Positions 25,795-33,604 of a stretch of 64,000 bases of DNA are shown piece by piece; the first letter of the stretch is position 1, and every line of letters begins with the position of its first letter. Made by a program: the position numbers and the translations under genes. The notes beneath the pieces were generated by a model. The model saw only the letters and a list, made by a program, of their open reading frames with translations. It had not been told where the DNA came from and searched no databases. This DNA comes from Saccharibacillus sp. CPCC 101409 (lineage in GTDB: Bacteria > Bacillota > Bacilli > Paenibacillales > Paenibacillaceae). The stretch covers positions 682,001 to 746,000 of the forward strand of contig NZ_JAULSA010000001.1 in NCBI RefSeq assembly GCF_030518235.1, read 5' to 3'.

Positions 25795-26778
25795 CTAATC
25801 GTTTTCTTTAAACGGCGCCAGGAAATTCTTCGGCACTTCCGTTTCGAACGTCATTTTCTTGCCGCTCGTCGGATGGACGAACGTCAGCTCGCGCACATGC
25901 AGGCCGAGGCGGCCGAGCACGCGCAGGGTCGAGCCGTACTTTTTGTCGCCCACGACCGGGTGTCCGATGTCTTCGAACTGCGCGCGGAGCTGGTTTTTGC
26001 GGTTGGTTTCCAGCGTGACGTCGAGCAGCGACACCTGGCTGGCCGCGCGTACGAGCTTGTAACGCAGCACGGCGTGCAGACCGTCGCCCGGTTTGCGGCT
26101 GGCGTACATTTTAAGCGTCTTCGTTTCGTGCAGCCACGATTCGATTTTGTCTTCCGCTTTTTTTATTTTTCCTTCGACGAGCACGGTATACACCTGCTTC
26201 GCCGCACCTTCGCTCCACTGTTCGTGCAGCGCGGTTTGCGCCGCTTCGGTCTTGGCCAGCAGCATCACGCCGGACGCGTCCTTCTCCAGCAGCTGCAGCG
26301 CAAACAGGCGGCCGTTCGGATCGTTCAGGCGGATATGGCCCATGAGCTGGCGGTAGACCGTGTTTTCTTCGTCGCGCGAAGAAGACATGGACAGCAGGCC
26401 GGATTCTTTGCGCACCACGATCACGTCTTCGTCTTCGTGCAGAATGCGCAGGCCGGTCAGCGACAGCTTGGGCTTGGCGCGCTCTTTGCCCACGACGACC
26501 GTCTGGCCGGGCTTCAGTTCATGGTTGTGGCGCGTCACCGGCACGCCGTCCACCCGCACCTGTCCGTGCGAAAGCACGGACTTCACGGAATTGCGGCCCA
26601 TGCTGGGCAGATGCTCCAGCAGGAACGGCAGCAGTTCCGCCGGCTGCGTAATCGTAAAGCTGCGTTCCTGCGCTTCGGTCTTGACGCGGCGCGCTTCGGC
26701 GCGGGCGGCGTAGGAACGGTCGGTACGGGCGCTCGGAGGACGCTTTTTGCCGCCCGGGCGTTTATTGGTATAAGCCAT
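25795..26778 (-). CDS. RluA-family pseudouridine synthase-like protein with altered catalytic motif
   Basis: This 327-residue protein has an N-terminal S4-like RNA-binding segment (MGRNSVKSVLSHGQVRVDG) and a pseudouridine synthase domain (DEDVIVVRKESGLLSM, VYTVLVEGKI, ETNRKNQLRAQFEDIGHPV, GDKKYG). The position of the catalytic HRLDxxTSG motif reads QLLEKDASG, so the invariant catalytic Asp is Glu and the His-Arg before it are gone. The rest of the fold is well kept, including the RxxQxR-like and GDKKYG segments. ATG 26778 was chosen because it precedes the basic leader; GGAG lies 11 bases upstream. The enzyme may be inactive, act as an RNA-binding factor, or use Glu. Confidence 0.82.
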   Translation of the reverse strand: MAYTNKRPGGKKRPPSARTDRSYAARAEARRVKTEAQERSFTITQPAELLPFLLEHLPSMGRNSVKSVLSHGQVRVDGVPVTRHNHELKPGQTVVVGKERAKPKLSLTGLRILHEDEDVIVVRKESGLLSMSSSRDEENTVYRQLMGHIRLNDPNGRLFALQLLEKDASGVMLLAKTEAAQTALHEQWSEGAAKQVYTVLVEGKIKKAEDKIESWLHETKTLKMYASRKPGDGLHAVLRYKLVRAASQVSLLDVTLETNRKNQLRAQFEDIGHPVVGDKKYGSTLRVLGRLGLHVRELTFVHPTSGKKMTFETEVPKNFLAPFKEND

Positions 26779-27058
26779 AATTTGATGGACTCCATTCTTG
26801 TAAAAAAAGATTTTGGGACGAACAGACCGGAAACGCTCGTTTCGGCGCAGCCGTTCCGTGCGGAAATATGCTGCGCCGCTCCGCTGGAAAAAGCGGAGAT
26901 TCGCCGAATCCACTATACCAGAGCGGGCGTCAAAAGGCCAGGAGAACCGCAGCGCCGCGGCGGCGAAAAAGGCCGTGCGGCTGCTCGATCCGATTCGAGC
27001 TTTTTTGACGGCTGTGTGCGTTTTGCGAAATAAAAGAATATTTGTTCGCCTTTCGCGG

Positions 27059-27087
27059 TTGCCCGATCCGTCAAAGCCCGGTAAAAT
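27059..27087 (+). promoter_or_regulatory. Candidate promoter of recQ
   Basis: TTGCCC (27059-27064), a 17-base spacer and TAAAAT (27082-27087) lie about 270 bases before recQ. This would give a long leader that contains several hairpins. Confidence 0.45.
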
Positions 27088-27138
27088 ATAGAAAGAACGC
27101 ATCCTATTATCTTGTCAGCTCTTAATCGGAGGTTTACG

Positions 27139-27341
27139 TTCGCCTGAACGGCACACGCTTTAGGTGCGATTCCGTCGGAGACTTCGTACACGGGTCAGGT
27201 ACGAAGCTCAAGGGAGCGTAACCTTACCTTTAGCGTTGACAAGGTACCAGCCGAAGTTTCCGAAGCGAAGAAAAGCACGGACTTCCCGCCGGGTGCCTGG
27301 ATGAACAGCGAATACACGGGGAATGCCGCGGCGGCATTCCC
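27139..27341 (+). other. Hairpin-rich 5' leader of recQ
   Basis: The region holds a CGTTCGCCTGAACG hairpin (around 27138-27150), a GCACACGCTTTAGGTGC hairpin, an 8-bp perfect stem CTTCGTAC/GTACGAAG (27182-27189 with 27199-27206), and GGGAATGCC/GGCATTCCC (27319-27327 with 27333-27341) just before the recQ Shine-Dalgarno. It does not match any riboswitch class I can recall. Confidence 0.4.
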
Positions 27342-27359
27342 TTTAAGGAGTTTTGCATA

Positions 27360-29306
27360 ATGGCTATTGAAGAAACGCAGTTGATGGAACAGGCGGGCGA
27401 ACTGCTGCAGAAATACTACGGCTACCCCGACTTCCGGGAAGGCCAGAAAAAGATCGTCGAAAGTCTGCTGACGCGCAGCGATACGCTGGGCATCATGCCG
27501 ACGGGCGGCGGTAAATCGATCTGCTACCAGATTCCCGCGCTGATGATGGACGGGCTGACGCTGGTCGTGTCCCCGCTGATTTCCTTGATGAAAGACCAGG
27601 TGGACGCGCTCGTGACCAACGGGATCGCGGCCGCTTACATCAACAGTACGCTGAGCGGACGCGAGGTCAACGACCGGATTCGCGCCGCGCAGCGCGGCGA
27701 ACTGAAGCTGCTGTATGTCGCGCCGGAGCGTCTGGAGCTGGACTGGTTCCGCGGCGAGATGGCGAATCTGCGCATCGACTGCGTGGCGGTTGACGAAGCG
27801 CACTGCGTGTCGCAGTGGGGGCACGATTTCCGGACGAGTTATCTCGCGGTCGCGCCGTTCGTCGATTCTCTGCCGCAGCGCCCGACCGTGGCCGCGTTTA
27901 CCGCGACGGCGACGCCGCAGGTCATGGACGATATCGTGACGCTGCTGCACCTCCAGGAAGCCAATACGTTCGTTACCGGACTTGGCCGCGACAACCTGGC
28001 GTTTTCCGTGCTGCGCGGCGAGAGCAAGAAAGAATACATTTTCGATTACGCCAAAAGTCACGCAAGCGAAGCGGGGATCGTATACGCCTCGACGCGCAAA
28101 GAAGTGGACGACCTCTATTCGAAACTGTCGATGCAGGGCATGGCTGCCGGCCGCTATCACGCGGGCATGAGCGACGAAGAAAGAGAAAGCGCGCAGGAAG
28201 CGTTTCTGTACGACGACGTGCGGGTGATGGTGGCGACCAACGCGTTCGGGATGGGGATCGACAAATCGAACGTGCGCTACGTCATCCATTACAATATGCC
28301 CAAAAATATGGAAGCGTACGTGCAGGAAGCGGGCCGCGCGGGCCGGGACGGCGAGCCGAGCGAGTGCATCCTGCTGTTCAGCGCCCAGGACATCGTGGTG
28401 CAGAAATTCCTGATCGAGCAAAACGGGCAGGAAGAAGAACGGCGGCACAACGAGTATCGCAAACTGCAGCAGATGGTTGATTACTGTTACACGACGAGAT
28501 GTTTGCGCAGCGCGCAGCTCGATTATTTCGGCGAAGAACACAGCGACGAGCCGTGCGGCACGTGCAGCTCCTGCCGGGACGACCGCGAGATTATCGATAT
28601 CACCGTGGATGCGCAAAAAATCTTCTCCTGTATCTACCGGATGAGAGAGCGTTTCGGCGCTTCGATGGTGGCGGGCGTGCTCAAAGGATCGCGCAACAAA
28701 AAAGTGCTTCAATACAAATTCGACCAGCTTTCGACGTACGGCATGATGAACGGCAAAACGGAAAAAGAAATCGTCGATATGATTAACGTGCTCGCTTCTG
28801 AAGGGTATCTGGAGCTGACCGAAGGGCAGTATCCGGTCTTGAAGCTGCGCCCGCTCGCAAGCGAGGTGCTCAAAGGCGGCCGGCAGGTGCATCAGCGCGA
28901 AGCGCGCAAAGCGTCGTTCGCCGCTTCGAGCGGATCGCGCAGCAGCCGTCCGCGCGCGGACGAGAAGCTGTCGGCGGTCGAAGTGACCATCTTCGAACAG
29001 CTGCGGCTGATCCGGCGCGAGCTGGCGGAGAAAGAGCATGTGCCTTCGTATATCATTTTCAACGACGCGACGCTGAGCGAGATGAGCATCCACAAGCCGA
29101 GAACGGAGTTCGAGATGCTGCGCATCAAAGGCGTGGGCGAAGTGAAATACCGCAAATACGGGCGTCCGTTCCTGGAGTTTTTCCAGAACCGGGAAGGGGA
29201 CGCCGGCGGAAGCGGCGGCGGGTCGGACGAGAGCTATTACGATATGGAAGCTCCGCCCGAGGACGACGCGGGGATGTTCGCTTATTACGAGGACTACGAT
29301 AACTGA
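27360..29306 (+). CDS. recQ: ATP-dependent DNA helicase RecQ
   Basis: This 648-residue helicase has motif I GIMPTGGGKS, motif II DEAH (VDEAHCVSQWGHDF), motif III FTATATP, and motifs V and VI (NAFGMGIDKSN, QEAGRAGRDG). The RecQ-C-terminal zinc site is formed by Cys residues in CLRS and CGTCSSC near residues 380-407. A winged helix follows, and then an HRDC domain near residues 540-610. A 38-residue acidic tail ends the protein. It unwinds recombination and stalled-fork structures. AAGGAG lies ten bases upstream of the ATG. Confidence 0.95.
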   Translation: MAIEETQLMEQAGELLQKYYGYPDFREGQKKIVESLLTRSDTLGIMPTGGGKSICYQIPALMMDGLTLVVSPLISLMKDQVDALVTNGIAAAYINSTLSGREVNDRIRAAQRGELKLLYVAPERLELDWFRGEMANLRIDCVAVDEAHCVSQWGHDFRTSYLAVAPFVDSLPQRPTVAAFTATATPQVMDDIVTLLHLQEANTFVTGLGRDNLAFSVLRGESKKEYIFDYAKSHASEAGIVYASTRKEVDDLYSKLSMQGMAAGRYHAGMSDEERESAQEAFLYDDVRVMVATNAFGMGIDKSNVRYVIHYNMPKNMEAYVQEAGRAGRDGEPSECILLFSAQDIVVQKFLIEQNGQEEERRHNEYRKLQQMVDYCYTTRCLRSAQLDYFGEEHSDEPCGTCSSCRDDREIIDITVDAQKIFSCIYRMRERFGASMVAGVLKGSRNKKVLQYKFDQLSTYGMMNGKTEKEIVDMINVLASEGYLELTEGQYPVLKLRPLASEVLKGGRQVHQREARKASFAASSGSRSSRPRADEKLSAVEVTIFEQLRLIRRELAEKEHVPSYIIFNDATLSEMSIHKPRTEFEMLRIKGVGEVKYRKYGRPFLEFFQNREGDAGGSGGGSDESYYDMEAPPEDDAGMFAYYEDYDN

Positions 29307-29345
29307 GGCCCGGATAGCGCGAATAAGAGCAGAAGTGAAAAATCG

Positions 29346-29387
29346 AAAAACCGGTTTTCCCCGCAGTGGGAAAGCCGGTTTTTTTGC
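29346..29387 (+). terminator. Terminator after recQ
   Basis: CCGGTTTTCCC pairs with GGGAAAGCCGG, flanked by an A-run on the left and seven Ts on the right. Confidence 0.85.
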
Positions 29388-29610
29388 GCGGTTTATGTGC
29401 GGAATCGTACATCCGATCGTTACATAGTCGTTTGCCTGCGGAACGCTCGGGCATGGAACCCGGTTTTGAGGGTTCAGGCTGTACGCCCGCGCCGGCGAGC
29501 GTAAAGCGGCTGCGCATAAAGGCTGTTCCTCCTTTACGATGACTTTTATTTTTGCCAAAGGCTTCTATTCGATGTATGCCCGTTTTTGCGGGCGTCCGAT
29601 TGAAAAAACG

Positions 29611-29656
29611 CGAAAAACCGGAAGCGGCAGACCGAGGCCGCGCTTCCGGTTTTTCG
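29611..29656. terminator. Isolated bidirectional terminator-like hairpin
   Basis: CGAAAAACCGGAAGCG and its exact complement form a 16-bp stem around a 14-base loop. No gene lies between it and the recQ terminator, so it probably insulates the intergenic region or belongs to the repeat element nearby. Confidence 0.6.
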
Positions 29657-29757
29657 ATTTGGTTTGATTTGCGGATTGCAGGACTAGGGGTTCCTGCTGC
29701 CGGTTCGACCGCAGCTTCGGCCGCGGACTCCAGCATTCCCGATCAAACTATCCTTTC

Positions 29758-29948
29758 CCGGCGTTCAATGTTGCATAAGTGCATCATTCAACGCCGGGAG
29801 CAGCACAAAAACGGGAAATGTTGCACAGGTGCATCAAATTTCTCGATTTATCGAGTTAACGGCCGATATTCGGCGAAAATAATGCACATTCGCAACATTT
29901 CCGGATTTTAAGCCGAATTCGAGCGAAAATGATGCATTCTCGCAACAT
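29758..29948. repeat. Mirror-symmetric element of four 19-bp near-palindromes
   Basis: Four copies of ATGTTGC-N5-TGCATCA (last part TGCATTA in one copy) are present. Copies at 29768-29786 and 29818-29836 are on the plus strand; copies at 29880-29898 and 29930-29948 are on the minus strand. The spacing is exactly 50, 62 and 50 bases, so the right pair is the exact mirror of the left pair about 29858. Each copy is itself an imperfect dyad (TGATGC-N6-GCAACA). Flanks such as GAAAA and TTTCC are shared. The first copy is extended by CCGGCGTT/AACGCCGG into an ~18-bp hairpin. I know no named family; it looks like an intergenic repeat of Paenibacillaceae. Confidence 0.8.
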
Positions 29949-30021
29949 TCCACTCCTCAATCGGTCAAAAAGCGATTTGAAGCAAGAATAAAGAACTACG
30001 ACTGCTTCAAGCAGCAAAGAA

Positions 30022-30051
30022 AAGCGGCTCTAACCTTTTTTGAAGCCGCTT
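30022..30051 (-). terminator. Terminator after the mnmM-like gene
   Basis: AAGCGGCT pairs with AGCCGCTT; on the minus strand the stem is followed by TTTCTTTGC. Confidence 0.6.
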
Positions 30052-30088
30052 ATTCGCCAGGGCGGCCGTTACCGCCTGCCTGAATCGC

Positions 30089-30907
30089 TTAAACCTTCTC
30101 CACCGCCAGCAGATACGGCGCTTCCGGCCGCTGCGGCTGGCGGTATAGAATCACCCGCGCCTCCGACACGGGAAGTGCGCCCGCCCAGCGCTCGACCGCG
30201 AGCGCCTCGGCGCCTCCCCCTTCATGGCCGGGGTACAGCACCGCGGTCAGGATGCCTTTGGGCCGAAGCAGCGACAGCGCGGCTTCAAGCGCGGGCAGCG
30301 TCGACGCCGGAGCCGTCATCACGCCGAGATCCTCGGCTCCCGGCAGATAGCCGAGGTTGAACATCGCGGCCCCGACCCGGCCGCGATGCTCCGCCGGCAG
30401 CGCCTCCGCCATCTCGGCGTGGCTGCGCAGCAGCAGCTCCACGGAAGCGAGCCGCGCGCCCGCTTCCCGGGCGTGCAGCTTCCGCTTTGCGGAACCGGCT
30501 TCGCCCCGGCGCGCCGCGCCCAAATAAGCTTCGGCTTTGCCGCTTGCTCGCGCGTCCGCATTGCTTTCGGCGGCTCCGCTTTTGCCGGCTCCGCTTTCAA
30601 AGGCCTCGCTCTCGCCCGCTTTGAACTCGGCGTTTTTACCGCCGCCGCCCTCGCCTTCACCTGCCGCGCTTTCAACGCGGCTATCGCGCCCGCCGCTTTC
30701 GCCGGCCCGCTCCAGCCGCTCCCGCGTCCGGTCCAGCGCGGCCTGCTGGATATCGAACCCGTACACCCGGCCGCGCGCTCCGGCCAGGCGGGCGAGGAAC
30801 AGGGTGTCCGCGCCGGTGCCGACCGTGGCGTCGATCGCGATCTCGCCCGGCTGCAGGCGCTTTTGGATCAGCTGCTGCGCAAAGTTCAATACCGATACGA
30901 ATCCCAT
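30089..30907 (-). CDS. mnmM: tRNA (mnm5s2U34)-type methyltransferase MnmM/YtqB with a low-complexity insertion
   Basis: This 272-residue class I methyltransferase has the SAM motif IDATVGTGADTLFLA at residues 25-39, an acidic strand end GFDIQ, and NLGYLPG near residue 195, as in the rRNA_methylase/YtqB family. In Bacillus, YtqB (MnmM) methylates the nm5 group of tRNA wobble uridine. Family members are near 190 residues; the extra ~80 residues are an insertion at about residues 70-153, made almost only of Glu, Gly, Ser, Ala, Lys and Arg, placed between the third strand and VELLLRSHAEM. The reading frame is intact. The neighbouring radical-SAM gene upstream matches the Bacillus ytqA-ytqB order. 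Confidence 0.85.
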   Translation of the reverse strand: MGFVSVLNFAQQLIQKRLQPGEIAIDATVGTGADTLFLARLAGARGRVYGFDIQQAALDRTRERLERAGESGGRDSRVESAAGEGEGGGGKNAEFKAGESEAFESGAGKSGAAESNADARASGKAEAYLGAARRGEAGSAKRKLHAREAGARLASVELLLRSHAEMAEALPAEHRGRVGAAMFNLGYLPGAEDLGVMTAPASTLPALEAALSLLRPKGILTAVLYPGHEGGGAEALAVERWAGALPVSEARVILYRQPQRPEAPYLLAVEKV

Positions 30908-30914
30908 CTGCGCC

Positions 30915-31871
30915 TCAGCCCCTCCAGTACTTGCCCTGCCAGGCGCGGCGGTTCTCCAGCTCGGCGTCGATGCCGTTCAGCACTTCCCATTTCTTCAGAC
31001 TCCACATCGGGCCGACCAGCAGGTCGCGCGGCGCGTCGCCGGTCAGCCGGTGCACGATCATTTCGGGCGGGAGGATCTCCAGCGTATCCACAATCAGCTT
31101 GATATACTCGTCGCGTTCGAGGAAGCGCAGCAGGCCCGCTTCGTACTGCTTGACCATCGGCGTTTTGCGCATCAGGTGGAGCAGGTGGATCTTGATGCCC
31201 TGCACATCCATATTCGCCACGGCGCGGCCGGTGTCCAGCATCATTTCGTGCGTTTCCTGCGGCAGGCCGTAGATGATATGCGCGCAGACCCGGATGCCGC
31301 GGGCGCGCAGCCTGGCGACCGCTTCTTCGTAGCAGGCGGTGTCGTGCGCGCGGTTGATCAGCGTGGACGTCGATTCGTGAATCGTTTGCAGACCCATTTC
31401 GACCCACAGATACGTGCGCTCGTTCAGCTCGGCCAGATAATCGACCACATCGTCCGGCAGGCAGTCCGGCCGCGTGGCGATTGCAAGTCCGACCACGCCG
31501 GGCTGTTTGAGGATTTCTTCGTAATATTCGCGCAGCGTTTCCAGCGGGGCGTACGTATTCGTATAAGCCTGGAAATAACCGATATACTGCGCGTTCGGCC
31601 ATTTGATATGCTGCCGGTCGCGGATATTGTTGAACTGGGTCACGAGATCGTCGCGGCGGCTGCCGGCGAAATCGCCCGAGCCCCGTGCGCTGCAGAACGT
31701 GCAGCCGCCTTTGGCGATCGAGCCGTCGCGGTTGGGGCAGCTGAAGCCGGCGTCGAGCATGACTTTAAACACTTTTTCGCCGAATTGATCGTGCATTTCG
31801 GTATTCCAGGTGTGGAATCGCTTGCCGCTCCAGAGCAAAGGCGTTTCCGGGGAAGCGGTATAGGAAGACAT
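30915..31871 (-). CDS. mnmL: TIGR01212-type radical SAM protein (YtqA/MnmL-like)
   Basis: This 318-residue protein carries the radical SAM cysteines as C-x(12)-C-x2-C (CPNRDGSIAKGGCTFC), a spacing typical of the YhcC/YtqA family with an Elp3-like fold. Other motifs are AIATRPDCL, VEMGLQT and HIIYGLPQET. The Bacillus counterpart has been linked to the cmnm5-to-nm5 step of wobble uridine modification together with MnmM, and here the two genes are 7 bases apart, supporting a shared pathway. The symbol is assigned by that analogy. AAAGGAG lies upstream of the ATG. Confidence 0.88.
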   Translation of the reverse strand: MSSYTASPETPLLWSGKRFHTWNTEMHDQFGEKVFKVMLDAGFSCPNRDGSIAKGGCTFCSARGSGDFAGSRRDDLVTQFNNIRDRQHIKWPNAQYIGYFQAYTNTYAPLETLREYYEEILKQPGVVGLAIATRPDCLPDDVVDYLAELNERTYLWVEMGLQTIHESTSTLINRAHDTACYEEAVARLRARGIRVCAHIIYGLPQETHEMMLDTGRAVANMDVQGIKIHLLHLMRKTPMVKQYEAGLLRFLERDEYIKLIVDTLEILPPEMIVHRLTGDAPRDLLVGPMWSLKKWEVLNGIDAELENRRAWQGKYWRG

Positions 31872-32216
31872 AGGTCGAGCTCCTTTCGATGGGAAAACAC
31901 GGATTTCGTATGGAAGACCGGCCCGCGCGTCCGCAAAGCGTTCGGAACACAGCCGGTCGATCTTTCGTATTCAGTCAATCCTTAATTCTAGCAAATGCAA
32001 GCCGGCGTGAACAGGGTAATCTTGTAAAAGGAATTTTGAAACGTCAAAAAGATTGCTAAAAAAATTAAATTTTGTGCTTGATATATCTTACATGAATGTG
32101 TTATATTTATCTTGAAATCGGATAGAGGGAAAACGGCGGTGCACCGGCAATGGTAGCGCTCTCCAAGCTTCCCCGAGCACGCCGATTAATCTATAGAATC
32201 GAAGAGGTGATTGAGA
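31872..32216. other. Divergent intergenic region
   Basis: This 345-base gap lies between the radical SAM gene (minus) and a small gene (plus). Its right part is AT-rich and contains a good plus-strand promoter. I see no further gene or repeat. Confidence 0.5.
32078..32107 (+). promoter_or_regulatory. Promoter of the small gene at 32217
   Basis: TTGATA (32078-32083), an 18-base spacer and TATATT (32102-32107) give a good sigma-A promoter and a leader of about 100 bases. Confidence 0.6.
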
Positions 32217-32402
32217 ATGACGACTCAATTTGCAGCGAACCGTTCCGAGGAGAAAATTTCGGTCGAACTGACTCGCGAAGAAGCCCTGGCATTGACAGGC
32301 GTACGCTTCCGCGACGGTCACGATATCGAAGTGGGCGCCCGCAAGAAAATTCGCACCGCATTTGAAAAGACATTTAATTTTGCCGCGGATCGCACGGAGT
32401 AA
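32217..32402 (+). CDS. Small unknown protein (61 residues)
   Basis: A compact charged protein with a central SVELTREEALALTGVRF helix-like stretch and a C-terminal basic segment (GARKKIRTAFEKTF). It has its own promoter, a GAGGTG Shine-Dalgarno eight bases before ATG 32217, and its own terminator, so it is very likely expressed. No Cys, no membrane segment. I do not recognise the family. Confidence 0.75.
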   Translation: MTTQFAANRSEEKISVELTREEALALTGVRFRDGHDIEVGARKKIRTAFEKTFNFAADRTE

Positions 32403-32503
32403 ACGAGACCAGGGCGCTTTTGCGCACTTTCGCTTAACCGGACTGAATGTTCCCCGGCATAGATCGCGGCTTCCCCGGATGATCGATCCGGCGGGCCGCA
32501 CAG

Positions 32504-32535
32504 GAAGCTCCCCTTCGAAGGGGAGCTTCTTTTTT
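32504..32535 (+). terminator. Terminator after the small gene
   Basis: GAAGCTCCCC and its complement form a ten-bp stem with a short TTCGAA centre and a six-T tail. Confidence 0.85.
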
Positions 32536-32762
32536 GCGCGTTGATCCGCCGCCGGGCCGATCGGAAAATTTTTGCCGTGTCCGCAGCGCCTCTATACTTT
32601 ACTTTTCGCGGGAACTTGGGCACAATAAGGCGGAGGCTCGCCCGGACGGATGCGCGTATGCAGCAGGACGGCGGCCGAGCGGATCGTCAAGGAGCGGCAG
32701 TATGCCGGACCGGCGCGAATCCGGTCGCAGCCGAGCCGAGATTTTGACAGCGGAGGAATGAC

Positions 32763-33533
32763 ATGCGTTTACGCGGAAGAAAAGGAATCCGGGAGAACCT
32801 GGAAGCGCAGCCGGAACTGGTTGTGCTCGAACCGGAACAGTATAAGGGACGCTGGGCCGAATTGTTCGGCAACGACCGTCCGATTTATGTGGAGCTCGGA
32901 ATGGGCAAAGGACGCTTTATCAGCGGCACGAGCGTGCGAAACCCGGAAGCGAACTTTATCGGGGTGGATATGTACGACGAACTGGTGCGCCGGGCCAGCG
33001 AGAAAGCGCGGGACGCCTGGGCCGAACAGGGACACGAAACGCCGCCGAGCCTGATGCTTGCGCGCGCCAACGTCGAGAAGCTGGAAGATATTTTCGCGCC
33101 GGGAGAGCTGGAACGGATTTACCTCAATTTCAGCGACCCGTGGCCGAAGAAAAAGCATGCCCGCCGCAGATTGACGCATCCGCGCTTTCTGGATATGTAC
33201 AAGCGCGTGCTGAATGCGAACGGCCAGATCCATTTCAAAACCGATTCGGAGACGCTGTTCGAATTTTCGCTGAATTCGTTCGCGGATTCGGGTCTTCAGA
33301 TGACCAATATCAGCCTGAATCTGCACCGCGACGGCATCAACGAAGAACACGTCATGACGGAATACGAGCATAAATTCATGGGCAAAGGCATGAATATCCA
33401 TCGCTGCGAAGTGGTGATCGGGGAGAAAGCGCTCGAACGCTACGAGGAGACTCGAATGGAGCCTTACCGCATTTCGTCGGACGAGCGGGCCGCGGCTTCG
33501 GCCGGCGGGGACGCGGACGAAACGGAAGAATAA
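32763..33533 (+). CDS. trmB: tRNA (guanine-N7-)-methyltransferase
   Basis: This 256-residue enzyme makes m7G46 in tRNA. The SAM-binding start VELGMGKGRFI, the GVDMYDELVRRA strand end, the catalytic-region motif LNFSDPWPKKKHARRR, and TDSETLFEFS are all TrmB hallmarks. A 25-residue acidic, Ala-rich tail is longer than usual. The ATG follows GGAGG at good spacing. The gene stands alone between terminators. Confidence 0.95.
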   Translation: MRLRGRKGIRENLEAQPELVVLEPEQYKGRWAELFGNDRPIYVELGMGKGRFISGTSVRNPEANFIGVDMYDELVRRASEKARDAWAEQGHETPPSLMLARANVEKLEDIFAPGELERIYLNFSDPWPKKKHARRRLTHPRFLDMYKRVLNANGQIHFKTDSETLFEFSLNSFADSGLQMTNISLNLHRDGINEEHVMTEYEHKFMGKGMNIHRCEVVIGEKALERYEETRMEPYRISSDERAAASAGGDADETEE

Positions 33534-33560
33534 TCGCCCGGCACGATCGGGGTCACAAAC

Positions 33561-33604
33561 AAATAAAGTGCCTTTCCGAGTTCGCTCAGAAAGGCACTTT
33601 ATTT
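33561..33604. terminator. Bidirectional terminator between trmB and the glycosyltransferase
   Basis: AAATAAAGTGCCTTTC pairs over 16 bp with 33589-33604. The stop codon of the minus-strand gene lies inside the stem region. Confidence 0.88.

Noticed and set aside
27235..27240. TTGACA as -35 for recQ
   Set aside because: No -10-like sequence occurs 16-18 bases downstream.
27195..29558. 787-codon minus-strand frame over recQ
   Set aside because: It lies fully antisense to recQ, has no motif and no ribosome-binding site.
29552..29911. 119-codon open frame across the symmetric element
   Set aside because: The frame is a product of the repeats themselves and has no Shine-Dalgarno or family likeness.
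29758..29948. CRISPR array
   Set aside because: The four repeats are 19 bp, in opposite orientations with mirror spacing, and no cas gene is near.
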